A DNA stretch of 64,000 nt from the NCBI RefSeq assembly GCF_034531395.1, contig NZ_JARVCO010000007.1:434001-498000 (forward strand), read 5' to 3'. Below the pieces are notes generated by a model. The model was given only the letters and a program-made list of their open reading frames with translations, was not told where the DNA came from and ran no database searches. Shown here one piece after another: positions 7,973 through 16,109 of the stretch. Within the stretch, counting starts at the first letter, position 1; every line of letters starts with the position of its first letter. The stretch is from Pontiella agarivorans (GTDB taxonomy: Bacteria; Verrucomicrobiota; Kiritimatiellia; Kiritimatiellales; Pontiellaceae). The position numbers were made by a program, and so were the translations under genes.

Positions 7973-8778
7973 AGTTGGTGAGCGACCTTTTTGCGCAGGG
8001 TTTTGTGGAGGGCGTGGACGTCTATGCCGAGGTAATTGGTTGGGAGGAGTTCATTGGGCAGCAGGGGATCAAGGTGCATACATTGGATATAGGCTTCGGA
8101 ATCTTCTTTCAGGAGAATCAGAAGGGCGTCGGCATCGTGGTCGATGTGTTCTAACAGTTTGAGGTTGTGGCGGTACACCGAAAGGTACCGGTTCTGCAGT
8201 TTATTAATCCATTCCCAATTCCAGGATGTATCGACGATTTCCCGGGCCTCATGGTGAAGTACGGTACGGGATTCGAGGAGATAAGAAACCGCATCCAGAT
8301 TGGCGGCGCGTTTGAGGTCATCGTATTCCGGTCGGATATCGCGCGGTGTAATCCATACACTCTTCTGCAGGCCGCCCATGCGCATCCGTTTGAGAAATGC
8401 GCGGAGGTTGTCGCGGTAGTGTCGCTCAGCTTCGGGAACATCAAAAATAAGCATGTACCAAATGCCGTTCCAAGAGGTGTTCCATAGTTTTTCCGGTTGG
8501 TGGTAGACCGGCAAATACTCTTTTCCCAGGTCGGTCAGTTCCAGTCGGGGCAGTTGGGCCGTTTCCGTGTTTTTTACGATCAATCCGGCTTTTCGGAGGC
8601 GGGACATCGAATTGTGATAAGAACGCAGGTTGGGGTAGGTATGCTGCCAGAGGTGAGATCGTCCGGCGGTACGCAGCAACTCGGCTAGATCCTGAAGGAG
8701 GTCCATCCATTCCTCCTGCACCCGCCGGCGTACAACGGGCAGTGACCAGTCCGGATGATGAAAACTTTTCCACTTCAT
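7954..8778 (-). CDS. PaaX-family / Cas2-like-fold protein between hairpin repeats
   Basis: The 274-residue protein has an N-terminal winged-helix-like region (about 20-95, including L-R-S-Y-H-N-S-M-S-R-L-R-K-A-G-L-I). A PaaX-type segment follows around 108-155: W-N-G-I-W-Y-M-L-I-F-D-V-P-E, then L-R-A-F-L-K-R-M-R-M-G-G-L-Q-K-S-V-W-I-T-P-R-D. In PaaX regulators this region adopts the ferredoxin-like fold also seen in Cas2. The last codons (Q-K-Y-I-V-stop) lie in the left repeat and the ATG at 8778 abuts the right repeat with only one base between, leaving no normal ribosome site. It runs opposite to flanking genes and separates trpF-gluQ from trpB. It could be an autoregulated repressor or the catalytic or binding protein of a small mobile element; no classical transposase motif is visible. 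Confidence 0.7.
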   Translation of the reverse strand: MKWKSFHHPDWSLPVVRRRVQEEWMDLLQDLAELLRTAGRSHLWQHTYPNLRSYHNSMSRLRKAGLIVKNTETAQLPRLELTDLGKEYLPVYHQPEKLWNTSWNGIWYMLIFDVPEAERHYRDNLRAFLKRMRMGGLQKSVWITPRDIRPEYDDLKRAANLDAVSYLLESRTVLHHEAREIVDTSWNWEWINKLQNRYLSVYRHNLKLLEHIDHDADALLILLKEDSEAYIQCMHLDPLLPNELLPTNYLGIDVHALHKTLRKKVAHQLQKYIV

Positions 8779-8779
8779 A

Positions 8780-8830
8780 AGTATATTATCTGACTCCCCC
8801 GATCGTGGGTATTAGATGATATACTTATGC
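8780..8830. repeat. Right 51-bp hairpin repeat of the PaaX-like gene
   Basis: The unit starts AGTATATTATCT, carries the identical core CCCCCGATCGTGGG and ends AGATGATATACT plus TATGC. It is a direct copy of 7922-7972 with seven substitutions; several fall in the arms, where most pairing is kept. It occupies the promoter and leader position of the PaaX-like gene (minus strand). Confidence 0.85.
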
Positions 8831-8880
8831 GGGGCAAGGGAAAATCGGGCGGGGCGGAGGACGGGCTTGGGAAAACAGCC

Positions 8881-8909
8881 TTGAATTGGTAAGGTTGGGG
8901 GCACATTAT
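8881..8909 (+). promoter_or_regulatory. Possible trpB promoter
   Basis: TTGAAT (8881-8886) and CATTAT (8904-8909) are separated by 17 bp, 33 bp before the chosen trpB start. The match is moderate. Confidence 0.3.
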
Positions 8910-8941
8910 CCGAATCCGTTTTATTAATGAGGAATTTTGAT

Positions 8942-10138
8942 ATGAAACCGACTCAACCTGACAGACACGGCCATTTTGGTGATTATGGCGGCATGTATGT
9001 GCCGGAAACGCTGATGGAGCCGCTGAATGAGCTGACGCGCGTATATAAAGAGGTGCGTAAGGACCCGGAGTTTAAGAAGGAGCTGCAGTATTATCTGCGT
9101 GAATATGTGGGGCGTCCGACGCCACTGTATTATGCAGAGCGTATGACGGAGCAGCTGGGCACGGCGAAGATATATCTGAAGCGCGAAGATCTGTGTCACA
9201 CCGGAGCGCACAAGATCAACAACTCGATGGGGCAGGTGTTGCTGGCGAAACGCATGGGCAAAAAGCGCATTATTGCGGAAACCGGTGCGGGACAACATGG
9301 GGTGGCGACGGCGACGGTCTGTGCGATGTTTGATATGGAGTGCATTGTCTATATGGGCAAGGTGGATATGGAACGCCAGGCGCTGAATGTGTTCCGAATG
9401 GAGAGTCTGGGGGCGACGGTGGTTCCGGTGACGGTCGGCCAGCAGACACTGAAAGAAGCGGTTAACGAGGCTATGCGCGACTGGGTAACAAATATCCGTT
9501 CTACGCACTATATTCTCGGTTCGGCGCTGGGGTCGCACCCGTATCCGATGATGGTGCGTGATTTTCAGAGTGTGATCGGAACGGAAGCACGCAAGCAGAT
9601 TCTCAAGGCTGAGGGACGGCTGCCGGATGCGATTATTGCGTGCGTCGGCGGCGGTTCCAACGCGATCGGGCTGTTTCATCCGTTTATTAAAGATGAAGGG
9701 GTTCGCATGATCGGTGTGGAAGCCGGCGGCTTCGGGATTAACGGGGGCATGCATGCAGCGCGGTTTGCCGAGGATAAAATCGGGATTCTTCAGGGTACAA
9801 AAACGTATGTGCTGCAGGATGGCGAGGGACAGATTGCTCTGACGCATTCGATCAGTGCGGGGCTGGACTATGCCGCCGTCGGTCCGGAGCACAGCCTGCT
9901 GCGCGATCTGGGCCGCGCGGAATATTCTTATGTCACCGACGAAGAGGCGGTGCTCGGATTTGATAAACTGTCGCAGTGGGAAGGCATTCTGCCGGCGCTG
10001 GAAAGCTCGCATGCCATCGGCTGGACCATAAAGAATGCGGATGCGTTCAAGAAGGGCGAACTCATCATCATTAATGTTTCAGGCCGCGGCGATAAAGACG
10101 TGATGCAGCTGGCTGAATGGAAAGCCAAGAACAGCTGA
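8942..10138 (+). CDS. trpB: Tryptophan synthase beta chain
   Basis: TrpB condenses indole and serine to tryptophan using PLP. The 398-residue protein shows [14 protein letters not shown] at the N-terminus, the PLP lysine in the [12 protein letters not shown] motif, [12 protein letters not shown], and the phosphate-binding [10 protein letters not shown] loop, all characteristic of the TrpB1 type that partners with TrpA. ATG 8942 is preferred over ATG 8927 because TGAGGA at 8928-8933 is well spaced as its ribosome site. No trpA lies immediately downstream in this window. The gene probably has its own promoter, since the PaaX-like gene and its repeats separate it from trpF-gluQ. Confidence 0.96.
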   Translation: MKPTQPDRHGHFGDYGGMYVPETLMEPLNELTRVYKEVRKDPEFKKELQYYLREYVGRPTPLYYAERMTEQLGTAKIYLKREDLCHTGAHKINNSMGQVLLAKRMGKKRIIAETGAGQHGVATATVCAMFDMECIVYMGKVDMERQALNVFRMESLGATVVPVTVGQQTLKEAVNEAMRDWVTNIRSTHYILGSALGSHPYPMMVRDFQSVIGTEARKQILKAEGRLPDAIIACVGGGSNAIGLFHPFIKDEGVRMIGVEAGGFGINGGMHAARFAEDKIGILQGTKTYVLQDGEGQIALTHSISAGLDYAAVGPEHSLLRDLGRAEYSYVTDEEAVLGFDKLSQWEGILPALESSHAIGWTIKNADAFKKGELIIINVSGRGDKDVMQLAEWKAKNS

Positions 10139-10163
10139 TCGTCGCGAAATCGATGTTTGCAGG

Positions 10164-10193
10164 AAAGGGTGCCGGATGGTGCCCTTTTTTTAT
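10164..10193 (+). terminator. trpB terminator
   Basis: AAAGGGTGCC, loop GGAT and GGTGCCCTT (two G-T wobble pairs) are followed by a run of seven T, 26 bp after the trpB stop. Confidence 0.7.
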
Positions 10194-10587
10194 ACGTCGA
10201 TTTTGGAAAATTGTGCGGAACTCCAACCCGGAATTCGGGTTGAATTCATGATAACTTAATGTGGTGTGATTTAGATTCCGGCTTTTGTGGAATCGGATGC
10301 AGCAACAAACGTTGAAAATCGTATATACACAGGTGTGTTTATATGAAGGAAGACAAGAGCTGAGAATAAGGCCGGTGACACTGGAGCGTGGTTGCGATGG
10401 CCGGTTTGTGTGCATTACTGCTTTTTGCTTTTTAGTCATTTGGCGGGCGTGTGCCGGTGACCGATTCGTGATGTTCAGCCGATCATTCTGGAGGATGAAA
10501 GCAACCGCGAAGCCTGCCGGTTGATTGAGATGAATATAAGTGCGGGGTCCGAATAAGTTTCCAAAGACTGGATTTTTTATTCCAAAC
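10194..10587. other. Gene-free stretch between trpB and the DUF192-like ORF
   Basis: I see no convincing gene here. It contains an inverted repeat CAACCCG-GAATT-CGGGTTG (about 10225-10243). A one-mismatch copy of the dispersed palindrome, TTCCAAAGACTGGAT, lies at 10559-10573. Open frames such as 10285-10524 look random in amino-acid composition and lack a credible ribosome site. Confidence 0.5.
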
Positions 10588-10812
10588 CTAGGTGTTTTCC
10601 TGTTGCACACGGACCAAAGTACCGGTTTCAAGCACACTGGCGGTTTTTCGCGGAGCGAAAGCAAGCTGCCAGGGTCTGAGCAGCATACCGTATTCCGGAT
10701 CAAGGCTGGCGCGGCCCGGCAAACTGCGCCTGCGGTCCTGAAGGGATTCGGTGATGAGCACTGCACCAACGATCGGTGTTCCGGGGCCATCTTTGATCAA
10801 TATGCGTGACAT
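10588..10812 (-). CDS. Small protein, weakly DUF192-like
   Basis: A 74-residue frame on the strand opposite its neighbours. The segment E-S-L-Q-D-R-R-R-S-L-P-G-R-A-S-L followed by Y-G-M-L-L-R-P recalls the DUF192 pattern (D-R-x-R-G-L-L-G-R ... G-M-L-L-x-P). The family's usual H-T-F-G-M motif is missing, so it may be a diverged or degenerate remnant. The ribosome site is poor. Its start lies 67 bp from yicC, divergently oriented. Coding status is uncertain. Confidence 0.4.
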   Translation of the reverse strand: MSRILIKDGPGTPIVGAVLITESLQDRRRSLPGRASLDPEYGMLLRPWQLAFAPRKTASVLETGTLVRVQQENT

Positions 10813-10879
10813 GACCTGAAGAATCGGAGATTCTCGCGCTTCATTTCAAGTTTCAAATTCAAGGATCAGGTTCAATTAT

Positions 10880-11761
10880 ATGGCATTGAAAAGTATGACA
10901 GGTTTTGGTGAGGGGGCCGCGGCGGCTTCGGGGATCCGGGTGTCGGTTGAGCTGAGTTCGGTGAACCGAAAACAACTGGATATCAATGTGAACCTGCCGC
11001 GCAATCTGGTTACGCTTGATGCTCAGGTGCAGCGTACGATCCGTGAGCAGTTTTCGCGCGGGCGGGTTTCCGGGATCATTCGGGTGGAAGCGGCCGACGG
11101 CTCGGCCGGTTCGGTGACGGTGGATGAAAAGCTGGCGGCGGAATATGTGGCCGGCATCCGTAAGGCGGCGGCAAAGCTGAACCTGAACGAGGATCTCGGG
11201 GCAGAACTGATTTCACGTCTGCCGGGCGTCGTAAGTATTGAGCAGCAGGATCTGGATTCCGATCAGGTTTCGGATGTTCTGGCGCAGGCGCTGGGCAAAG
11301 CGCTGAAGGGGCTGGCAAAAATGCGGGCCGCTGAAGGAAAGGCGCTGGAGACCGATCTGCGGGAGCGGTTGGCCCTGCTCGACGAGTATACAAAAAATAT
11401 CCGTAAACTGGCGCCGACGGTGGTCATCACCTATCGCGAAAAGCTTTTCCAAAGACTGGAAGAAGCCGGTCTGACCGATCTGGCTTCTGATGAACGAATC
11501 GTGAAAGAGATTGCCCTGTTTGCCGACCGCTGTGATATCAGCGAGGAGCTGACCCGTTTGAAAAGTCATCTGGCGCAGGCGCGCAAACTGCTGCGCTCGA
11601 AAGAACCGGTCGGCCGTACGCTGGATTTTCTGTGTCAGGAACTGTTCCGCGAAATCAATACCACGGGGTCGAAGGCCAACGAAGTGGAAATCACCCGGCA
11701 GGTGGTGGCGTTTAAAACCGAGCTCGAACGGATTCGCGAGCAGGTGCAGAATATTGAGTAG
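10880..11761 (+). CDS. yicC: YicC family protein
   Basis: The 293-residue protein begins M-x-L-K-S-M-T-G-F-G-E, the YicC family signature, and ends with the conserved DUF1732 part: CDISEELTRLKSHL, then G-R-x-L-D-F-L-C-Q-E-L, R-E-I-N-T-x-G-S-K and a final helical segment. YicC proteins have been linked to RNA turnover and stationary-phase survival. As in many bacteria, gmk follows directly, supporting an operon. The palindrome TTCCAAAGACTGGAA at 11447-11461 encodes F-Q-R-L-E. Confidence 0.93.
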   Translation: MALKSMTGFGEGAAAASGIRVSVELSSVNRKQLDINVNLPRNLVTLDAQVQRTIREQFSRGRVSGIIRVEAADGSAGSVTVDEKLAAEYVAGIRKAAAKLNLNEDLGAELISRLPGVVSIEQQDLDSDQVSDVLAQALGKALKGLAKMRAAEGKALETDLRERLALLDEYTKNIRKLAPTVVITYREKLFQRLEEAGLTDLASDERIVKEIALFADRCDISEELTRLKSHLAQARKLLRSKEPVGRTLDFLCQELFREINTTGSKANEVEITRQVVAFKTELERIREQVQNIE

Positions 11762-11776
11762 TTGCAGGAGAAAGAT

Positions 11777-12424
11777 GTGGAAGAAGGTAAACACAAATTG
11801 ATTCAGGAACAGCCTCCTGTCGCCCGAACTTCGCGACCGTTGCTGATTGTGGTTTCGGCGCCTTCCGGCTGCGGGAAAAGTACACTGTGCGACCGGCTGG
11901 TTGAGGAGTTCCCGAAAATTGCTTATTCGGTTTCGTGCACCACCCGCGCGCCGCGAGGCGAAGAGCAGGATGGCGTGGAATATTATTTCCTTTCCAAAAA
12001 GGAGTTTAAGGAGCGGATCAAACACGGCGAATTTCTGGAGTGGGCCAAAGTGCACGGAAATTATTACGGAACGCTGGAAGACACGGTTCTTTATTCGATG
12101 GAAGAAGGAAGACACATCCTGCTGGATATCGATGTGCAGGGGGCGGCCCAGCTTCGGAAGTCGCTGCAGAAACTGGATCCGCGTCATCCCGTCCGCCGAG
12201 GGTTTACCGATATTTTTGTTCTGCCGCCATCGCTCGAAGAACTGGAAAAGCGCCTGCGCGGTCGGGGAACCGATGAGGAAAAGGTGATTCAGAAGCGGCT
12301 GGAAGCGGCTGAGGATGAAATGGCCTATGCCAAAAACTACACACACCGGATCATCAATGATGATCTGGAAACCGCCTACGACGATCTGAAATCGATCATA
12401 CTCACCGGAATGGGGCTGTTCTAA
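11777..12424 (+). CDS. gmk: Guanylate kinase
   Basis: Gmk phosphorylates GMP to GDP with ATP. The P-loop S-A-P-S-G-C-G-K-S-T is near residue 30, followed by S-C-T-T-R-A-P-R-G-E-E-x-G-V-E-Y-Y-F (GMP binding), EFLEWAKVHGNYYGT and the L-D-I-D-V-Q-G-A motif. GTG 11777 is chosen because AGGAG at 11766-11770 is properly spaced; TTG 11762 would place this site inside the gene. The N-terminus extends some 20 residues beyond the usual family start. It ends 10 bp before the convergent transporter gene. Confidence 0.93.
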   Translation: MEEGKHKLIQEQPPVARTSRPLLIVVSAPSGCGKSTLCDRLVEEFPKIAYSVSCTTRAPRGEEQDGVEYYFLSKKEFKERIKHGEFLEWAKVHGNYYGTLEDTVLYSMEEGRHILLDIDVQGAAQLRKSLQKLDPRHPVRRGFTDIFVLPPSLEELEKRLRGRGTDEEKVIQKRLEAAEDEMAYAKNYTHRIINDDLETAYDDLKSIILTGMGLF

Positions 12425-12434
12425 TCAGTGTCGG

Positions 12435-14672
12435 TTATCCGGCGGAAATACCGATGACTTCGCGGAATTCAATTTTTTCCGCAGCGAGGACAAAAGCGGT
12501 AGGCGGCATATCCCGGGTTGAAGCCATCAGACTTTCATAGTAGCGGCCGTATTCTTCATCCGATTCATCAAGGAGCGGCGGGCGCATCCCCATGAAGACC
12601 AGTCCGGCCTGTGCAGATGATTGCCGGATCATGCCGTAGACGCCGGGCTGTTCCTTGATCAGCACTTCCGCAACGGCAGGGATTCGCTGTTCTTCGATGA
12701 AGTTTTCCAGACGTTCCAGTGCGGTGTTCTGTTCATCGGCATTTTCGACAATGGTTTTGATGATGAGCTTCGACTCTTTCCATACCGGGCTTTTCTGAAT
12801 CTGGTAGGCGAGGGTAAGCATAAGGCCGATATTATCTTTATTTCCACCCCACCAGACATGGATTTCCTCGGCATCTTCCACACTTTCAATATGGCTGTCG
12901 CGCAGCATGACCAGATTGCGTTCGGTACGGTAGACAAGGTGGATGAGTTCAGCAAACTCAGTGAAATTTTCACGATTTTCAGTATCTCCCAGCAGGATGG
13001 TATTGGGGGTCAGCGGGCCGTAGCCATAAGCTCGAACCAATGCCCGTGCTCCGGACAGCATATCGGGCGAGGGGAAGATTTTCACCATGGCGTCGACCTC
13101 GCGTTTCTGGAGGTAGTCTTTCATGGAGGCTTCCATGGATTGGACTTTTTCGGCGGACCAGTCTTCGACCGGAAGAATGCTGGCAACGGTGAGTGCACTG
13201 CTGTGGCGTGTGAGAGCGTGGGCCATTTCGACGAGGTGCCAGCGCGATTTCGGGGAACCGCTTAAGGCCATAATTTGCGGCCGCCAGGTCCGTTCGTCAG
13301 GTTTTAGTTTGTTGAGCCGGTGGATGGCAAAACGGACGAGCAGCGTGAGAATGCCGTAGCGCATATCGGCCCAGTGGGCATTCAGGTGGCGACGTTTAAT
13401 AAGGTAGAAAACCAATGCGGTCAGGAGGATGGCAATCATCGTTGCACCGGCGTTAATCATCAGCATCGCCGCAAAACAGAGGGCCGCGCCGAACAGGGAT
13501 ACGCTGCACGGAACCTTGAACTTCGGTCGCCATGAGGGGCTTTCAATCAATCCTTCCAAACCGGCGGAAAGATTCAGCAGACCGTAAGACAGCAGGAAAA
13601 ACATGGAGAGAATCGGTGCGATCACATTGAGGTCGCCTAACAGTACGGCAACCAGTGCAACGGCGAAAGCAAGGGCGGTTGCAATGCGGGGGTCGGCTTT
13701 ATCTTTTCCGAAACCTCTGCCGATAAAATGCGGAATGATGCGGTCGATTGCGAGTGCCTGAAGGGTGCGCGGGGCTCCGAGCAGAGAGCCGAGCGCACTG
13801 GAGATGGATGCGGCGATGACGCCGGCGGCGATGGCGGGCCACCAGGCAGAAACGGTTGACATAATGTTGGAATCGACCAGCAGCAGATCCGGGTTGTGAA
13901 CCTTTGCGTTCAGGAAAATCGGCATGATCATATAGACCAGGTAGCCGGTTCCGATGGCGAGCAACGTGCCGAGGGGAAGGGATTTTGCCGGATTTTTCAG
14001 GTCGCCGGAGAGGCCCAGTCCGGCCTCAATCCCTGTTACGGCGGGGAAGAAAACGGCAAAGGCGACCCAGAATCCGACTTTTCCCGGAATAACGGTTCCG
14101 GCCGGCAGCGTGAGGGTTTCGGGCGCTGGATTTCCCATAAAGAATGAGACCAGTGACAGCGTAATGGCGGCAAAAATGATAAACTGAACTTTGAGGGCAA
14201 GATCAGCGGAAATGTAGGCCAGTGCCGTAATGGCCAGCAGGGTTCCGGCAGACAGTATTTTGGCCGTCATTGCCGGATCAATGCCCCAGTGGCTGAGTGG
14301 ATTTCCGGTGTAGGACATTACCGCCTCTGTGCAGCCGGCAATGTAAAAGGCCACGCCGATGGCGCGGGCAAAAAAGAGCGGGAGGCCGATGGCGGCTCCG
14401 GCCTCCAAACCGAGGGAGCGCGATATAATATAGTAGGCTCCGCCGCCGCCCACCTTCATATTGGTGGCCATGGCGGAGATGGAGAGGCCGGTCAGAAAAG
14501 TGATCAACGTGGCCATGGTGACGATCAGCAAAGTGCCGAAAAGTCCAACGTTGCCGAGTACCCAGCCGAAGCGCAGATACATGATGACACCGAAGATCGT
14601 CAGCACACTCGGCGTGTAGACCCCTTTAAACGTTCCGAAAGAATAGCCCTTCTTTTCGATCTGCTCACCCAT
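12435..14672 (-). CDS. SLC12-type cation-chloride cotransporter-like permease
   Basis: The 745-residue protein has an APC-superfamily core of about 12 membrane helices (residues 20-440), opening with G-V-Y-T-P-S-V-L-T-I-F-G-V-I-M-Y-L-R, the start typical of Na-K-Cl cotransporters, and including VGGGGAYYIISRSLG. The last 290 residues are soluble (A-L-S-G-S-P-K-S-R, then L-L-G-D-T), as in the cytosolic domain of SLC12 proteins. Such carriers move chloride with Na+ and/or K+; for bacterial members substrates are mostly unproven and amino acids remain possible. It lies 105 bp downstream of the MATE gene on the same strand. Confidence 0.75.
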   Translation of the reverse strand: MGEQIEKKGYSFGTFKGVYTPSVLTIFGVIMYLRFGWVLGNVGLFGTLLIVTMATLITFLTGLSISAMATNMKVGGGGAYYIISRSLGLEAGAAIGLPLFFARAIGVAFYIAGCTEAVMSYTGNPLSHWGIDPAMTAKILSAGTLLAITALAYISADLALKVQFIIFAAITLSLVSFFMGNPAPETLTLPAGTVIPGKVGFWVAFAVFFPAVTGIEAGLGLSGDLKNPAKSLPLGTLLAIGTGYLVYMIMPIFLNAKVHNPDLLLVDSNIMSTVSAWWPAIAAGVIAASISSALGSLLGAPRTLQALAIDRIIPHFIGRGFGKDKADPRIATALAFAVALVAVLLGDLNVIAPILSMFFLLSYGLLNLSAGLEGLIESPSWRPKFKVPCSVSLFGAALCFAAMLMINAGATMIAILLTALVFYLIKRRHLNAHWADMRYGILTLLVRFAIHRLNKLKPDERTWRPQIMALSGSPKSRWHLVEMAHALTRHSSALTVASILPVEDWSAEKVQSMEASMKDYLQKREVDAMVKIFPSPDMLSGARALVRAYGYGPLTPNTILLGDTENRENFTEFAELIHLVYRTERNLVMLRDSHIESVEDAEEIHVWWGGNKDNIGLMLTLAYQIQKSPVWKESKLIIKTIVENADEQNTALERLENFIEEQRIPAVAEVLIKEQPGVYGMIRQSSAQAGLVFMGMRPPLLDESDEEYGRYYESLMASTRDMPPTAFVLAAEKIEFREVIGISAG

Positions 14673-14777
14673 AGAAATTTCCCGTCGTGCAAATAATTCC
14701 GGCCGATAGTTCCAGAGATTACCGGAAATAGGAAGCTCTCTTGCTGTTGTTAAAGAGCGGTTGATTCAGCCGCCCGG

Positions 14778-16109
14778 TCAGACGGCCTGCCGAAGCTGTT
14801 TCCGAGTGGCATAATAGGCCTGTGCACCGGAGAGCAGGTTGGAGAGGGCCAGTCCGCTCACGAGGCCGGTGAATCCGAAAAAGTGACTTCCGAGGAAGCA
14901 TAGCGGCATGATGAAGACGAAGACGCGGGTCAGGCTGACGAACATGACGGGGCCGGGTTTTCCGATCACGTTCAGTATCTGGCTGAGCCAGGTGGTGGTA
15001 TGGAGGCCGGCGTGGCCCAGTGCGGCAATGAGCAGGTAGGTTATGCTCAACTTCAGGACGGTCGGATCATTGCTGAACCATCCGGCAATCCAGCGGGCGC
15101 CGAGGGCCAGCAGGGCGAATGTTATGCAGGAATACAGCAGAGCAAACCGGGTACTGATCCGGCGGGCGGCCTGAACGCGGTCGTGTGCATTCGCCCCGAA
15201 GTTCTGCCCGACAAACGGGACGATCGCCATCGAATACGCCATGGAAATGATGAACACAATGGTTTCGATACGAGTGCCGGTGGCCATGGCGGCCACCGCT
15301 TTCACCCCGCCGACGCCGGCGGCCAGGCGGATGTAGTAGCCTTGGGCAAGCGGAGTCAGGGCCTGGGTGAGTGCGGCGGGGATGCCGAGTTGAATGATGT
15401 TTTTCCAGGAATCCAGCGCCTGCTTGATCCGCGGGCGGCTCCAGTCGATCAATTGGTGTTTAAAGTGAAGAATGAGCAGGGACGCGGATGCACCGAGGCC
15501 GCGGGATATCACCGTAGCCAGAGCGGCCCCTTTCATGCCGAGGGCCGGAACGGGGCCCCAGCCGAAGATCAGAATCGGGTCGAGGATTACATTGAGTATG
15601 GCGCAGGATATCATGACGATCACCGGCCGCACCATATCGCCGGCGGCGCGCAGGCAGCCGTCGGAGACGGGCGGAAGGATCGCGAAGACCGCGCCGATAT
15701 ACCAGATCTGCATATAACTGCGCACCAGTTTGAGCACGTGGTCTTCGGCACCGAGCATGGAAAAAAGCGGGGTGATGGTGAAGTAACCCAATCCACTGAC
15801 GAACAGGGTTCCAAGGATGGTCAGTACCAGTCCGTCGGCCACGGTCCGCCGGGCGAGAGGAACATTTTTTGCACCGAGTGCACGCGAAATAATAGAGGCT
15901 GCGCCGGCCGAAAAACCGATGGCCAAAGCGCCGACGATCATGATTACCGCAAACGTGAAACCCATCGCGGCAAGTTCTTCGGTGCCGAGGCGCGAAACGA
16001 AATAAGTGTCCGTGAGGTTGAACACCATCATGGCAAACGCCCCGGCCACGCCGGGTAGGGCGAGCCGGGTCATGTGGCCGGTAACGGAACCCTGGAGCAG
16101 TTTACTCAT
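14778..16109 (-). CDS. MATE family efflux transporter
   Basis: A 443-residue inner-membrane protein with about 12 helices in two similar halves, each with MATE features (LALPGVAGAFAMMVFNLTDTYFV in the first, IQLGIPAALTQAL at the start of the second). MATE exporters extrude drugs or metabolites against Na+ or H+. Its start overlaps the end of the RND pump gene by 8 bp, so it belongs to the TetR-led efflux operon. Substrate is unknown. Confidence 0.88.
   Translation of the reverse strand: MSKLLQGSVTGHMTRLALPGVAGAFAMMVFNLTDTYFVSRLGTEELAAMGFTFAVIMIVGALAIGFSAGAASIISRALGAKNVPLARRTVADGLVLTILGTLFVSGLGYFTITPLFSMLGAEDHVLKLVRSYMQIWYIGAVFAILPPVSDGCLRAAGDMVRPVIVMISCAILNVILDPILIFGWGPVPALGMKGAALATVISRGLGASASLLILHFKHQLIDWSRPRIKQALDSWKNIIQLGIPAALTQALTPLAQGYYIRLAAGVGGVKAVAAMATGTRIETIVFIISMAYSMAIVPFVGQNFGANAHDRVQAARRISTRFALLYSCITFALLALGARWIAGWFSNDPTVLKLSITYLLIAALGHAGLHTTTWLSQILNVIGKPGPVMFVSLTRVFVFIMPLCFLGSHFFGFTGLVSGLALSNLLSGAQAYYATRKQLRQAV

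Larger units (their letters stand above)
7922..8830 (-). mobile_element. Candidate minimal mobile element (PaaX/Cas2-like gene with terminal hairpins)
   Basis: A single gene is enclosed tightly by two same-orientation hairpin repeats that also end the upstream gene gluQ. Terminal hairpins around one gene recall IS200/IS605 and REP-RAYT arrangements, but the protein is of PaaX/Cas2-like type, not a Y1 HUH transposase. Mobility is inference; no second copy or empty site is visible in this window. Confidence 0.4.

Noticed and set aside
7954-8778. A CRISPR-Cas2 locus
   Set aside because: No repeat-spacer array, cas1 or other cas gene nearby; the protein is longer than Cas2 and has an N-terminal winged-helix-like region as in PaaX.
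10285-10524. Plus-strand 79-residue frame in the trpB-yicC gap
   Set aside because: No ribosome site, no motif and random-looking composition.
10071-10790. 239-residue minus-strand frame across the end of trpB
   Set aside because: It overlaps trpB and its terminator and has no recognisable domain.
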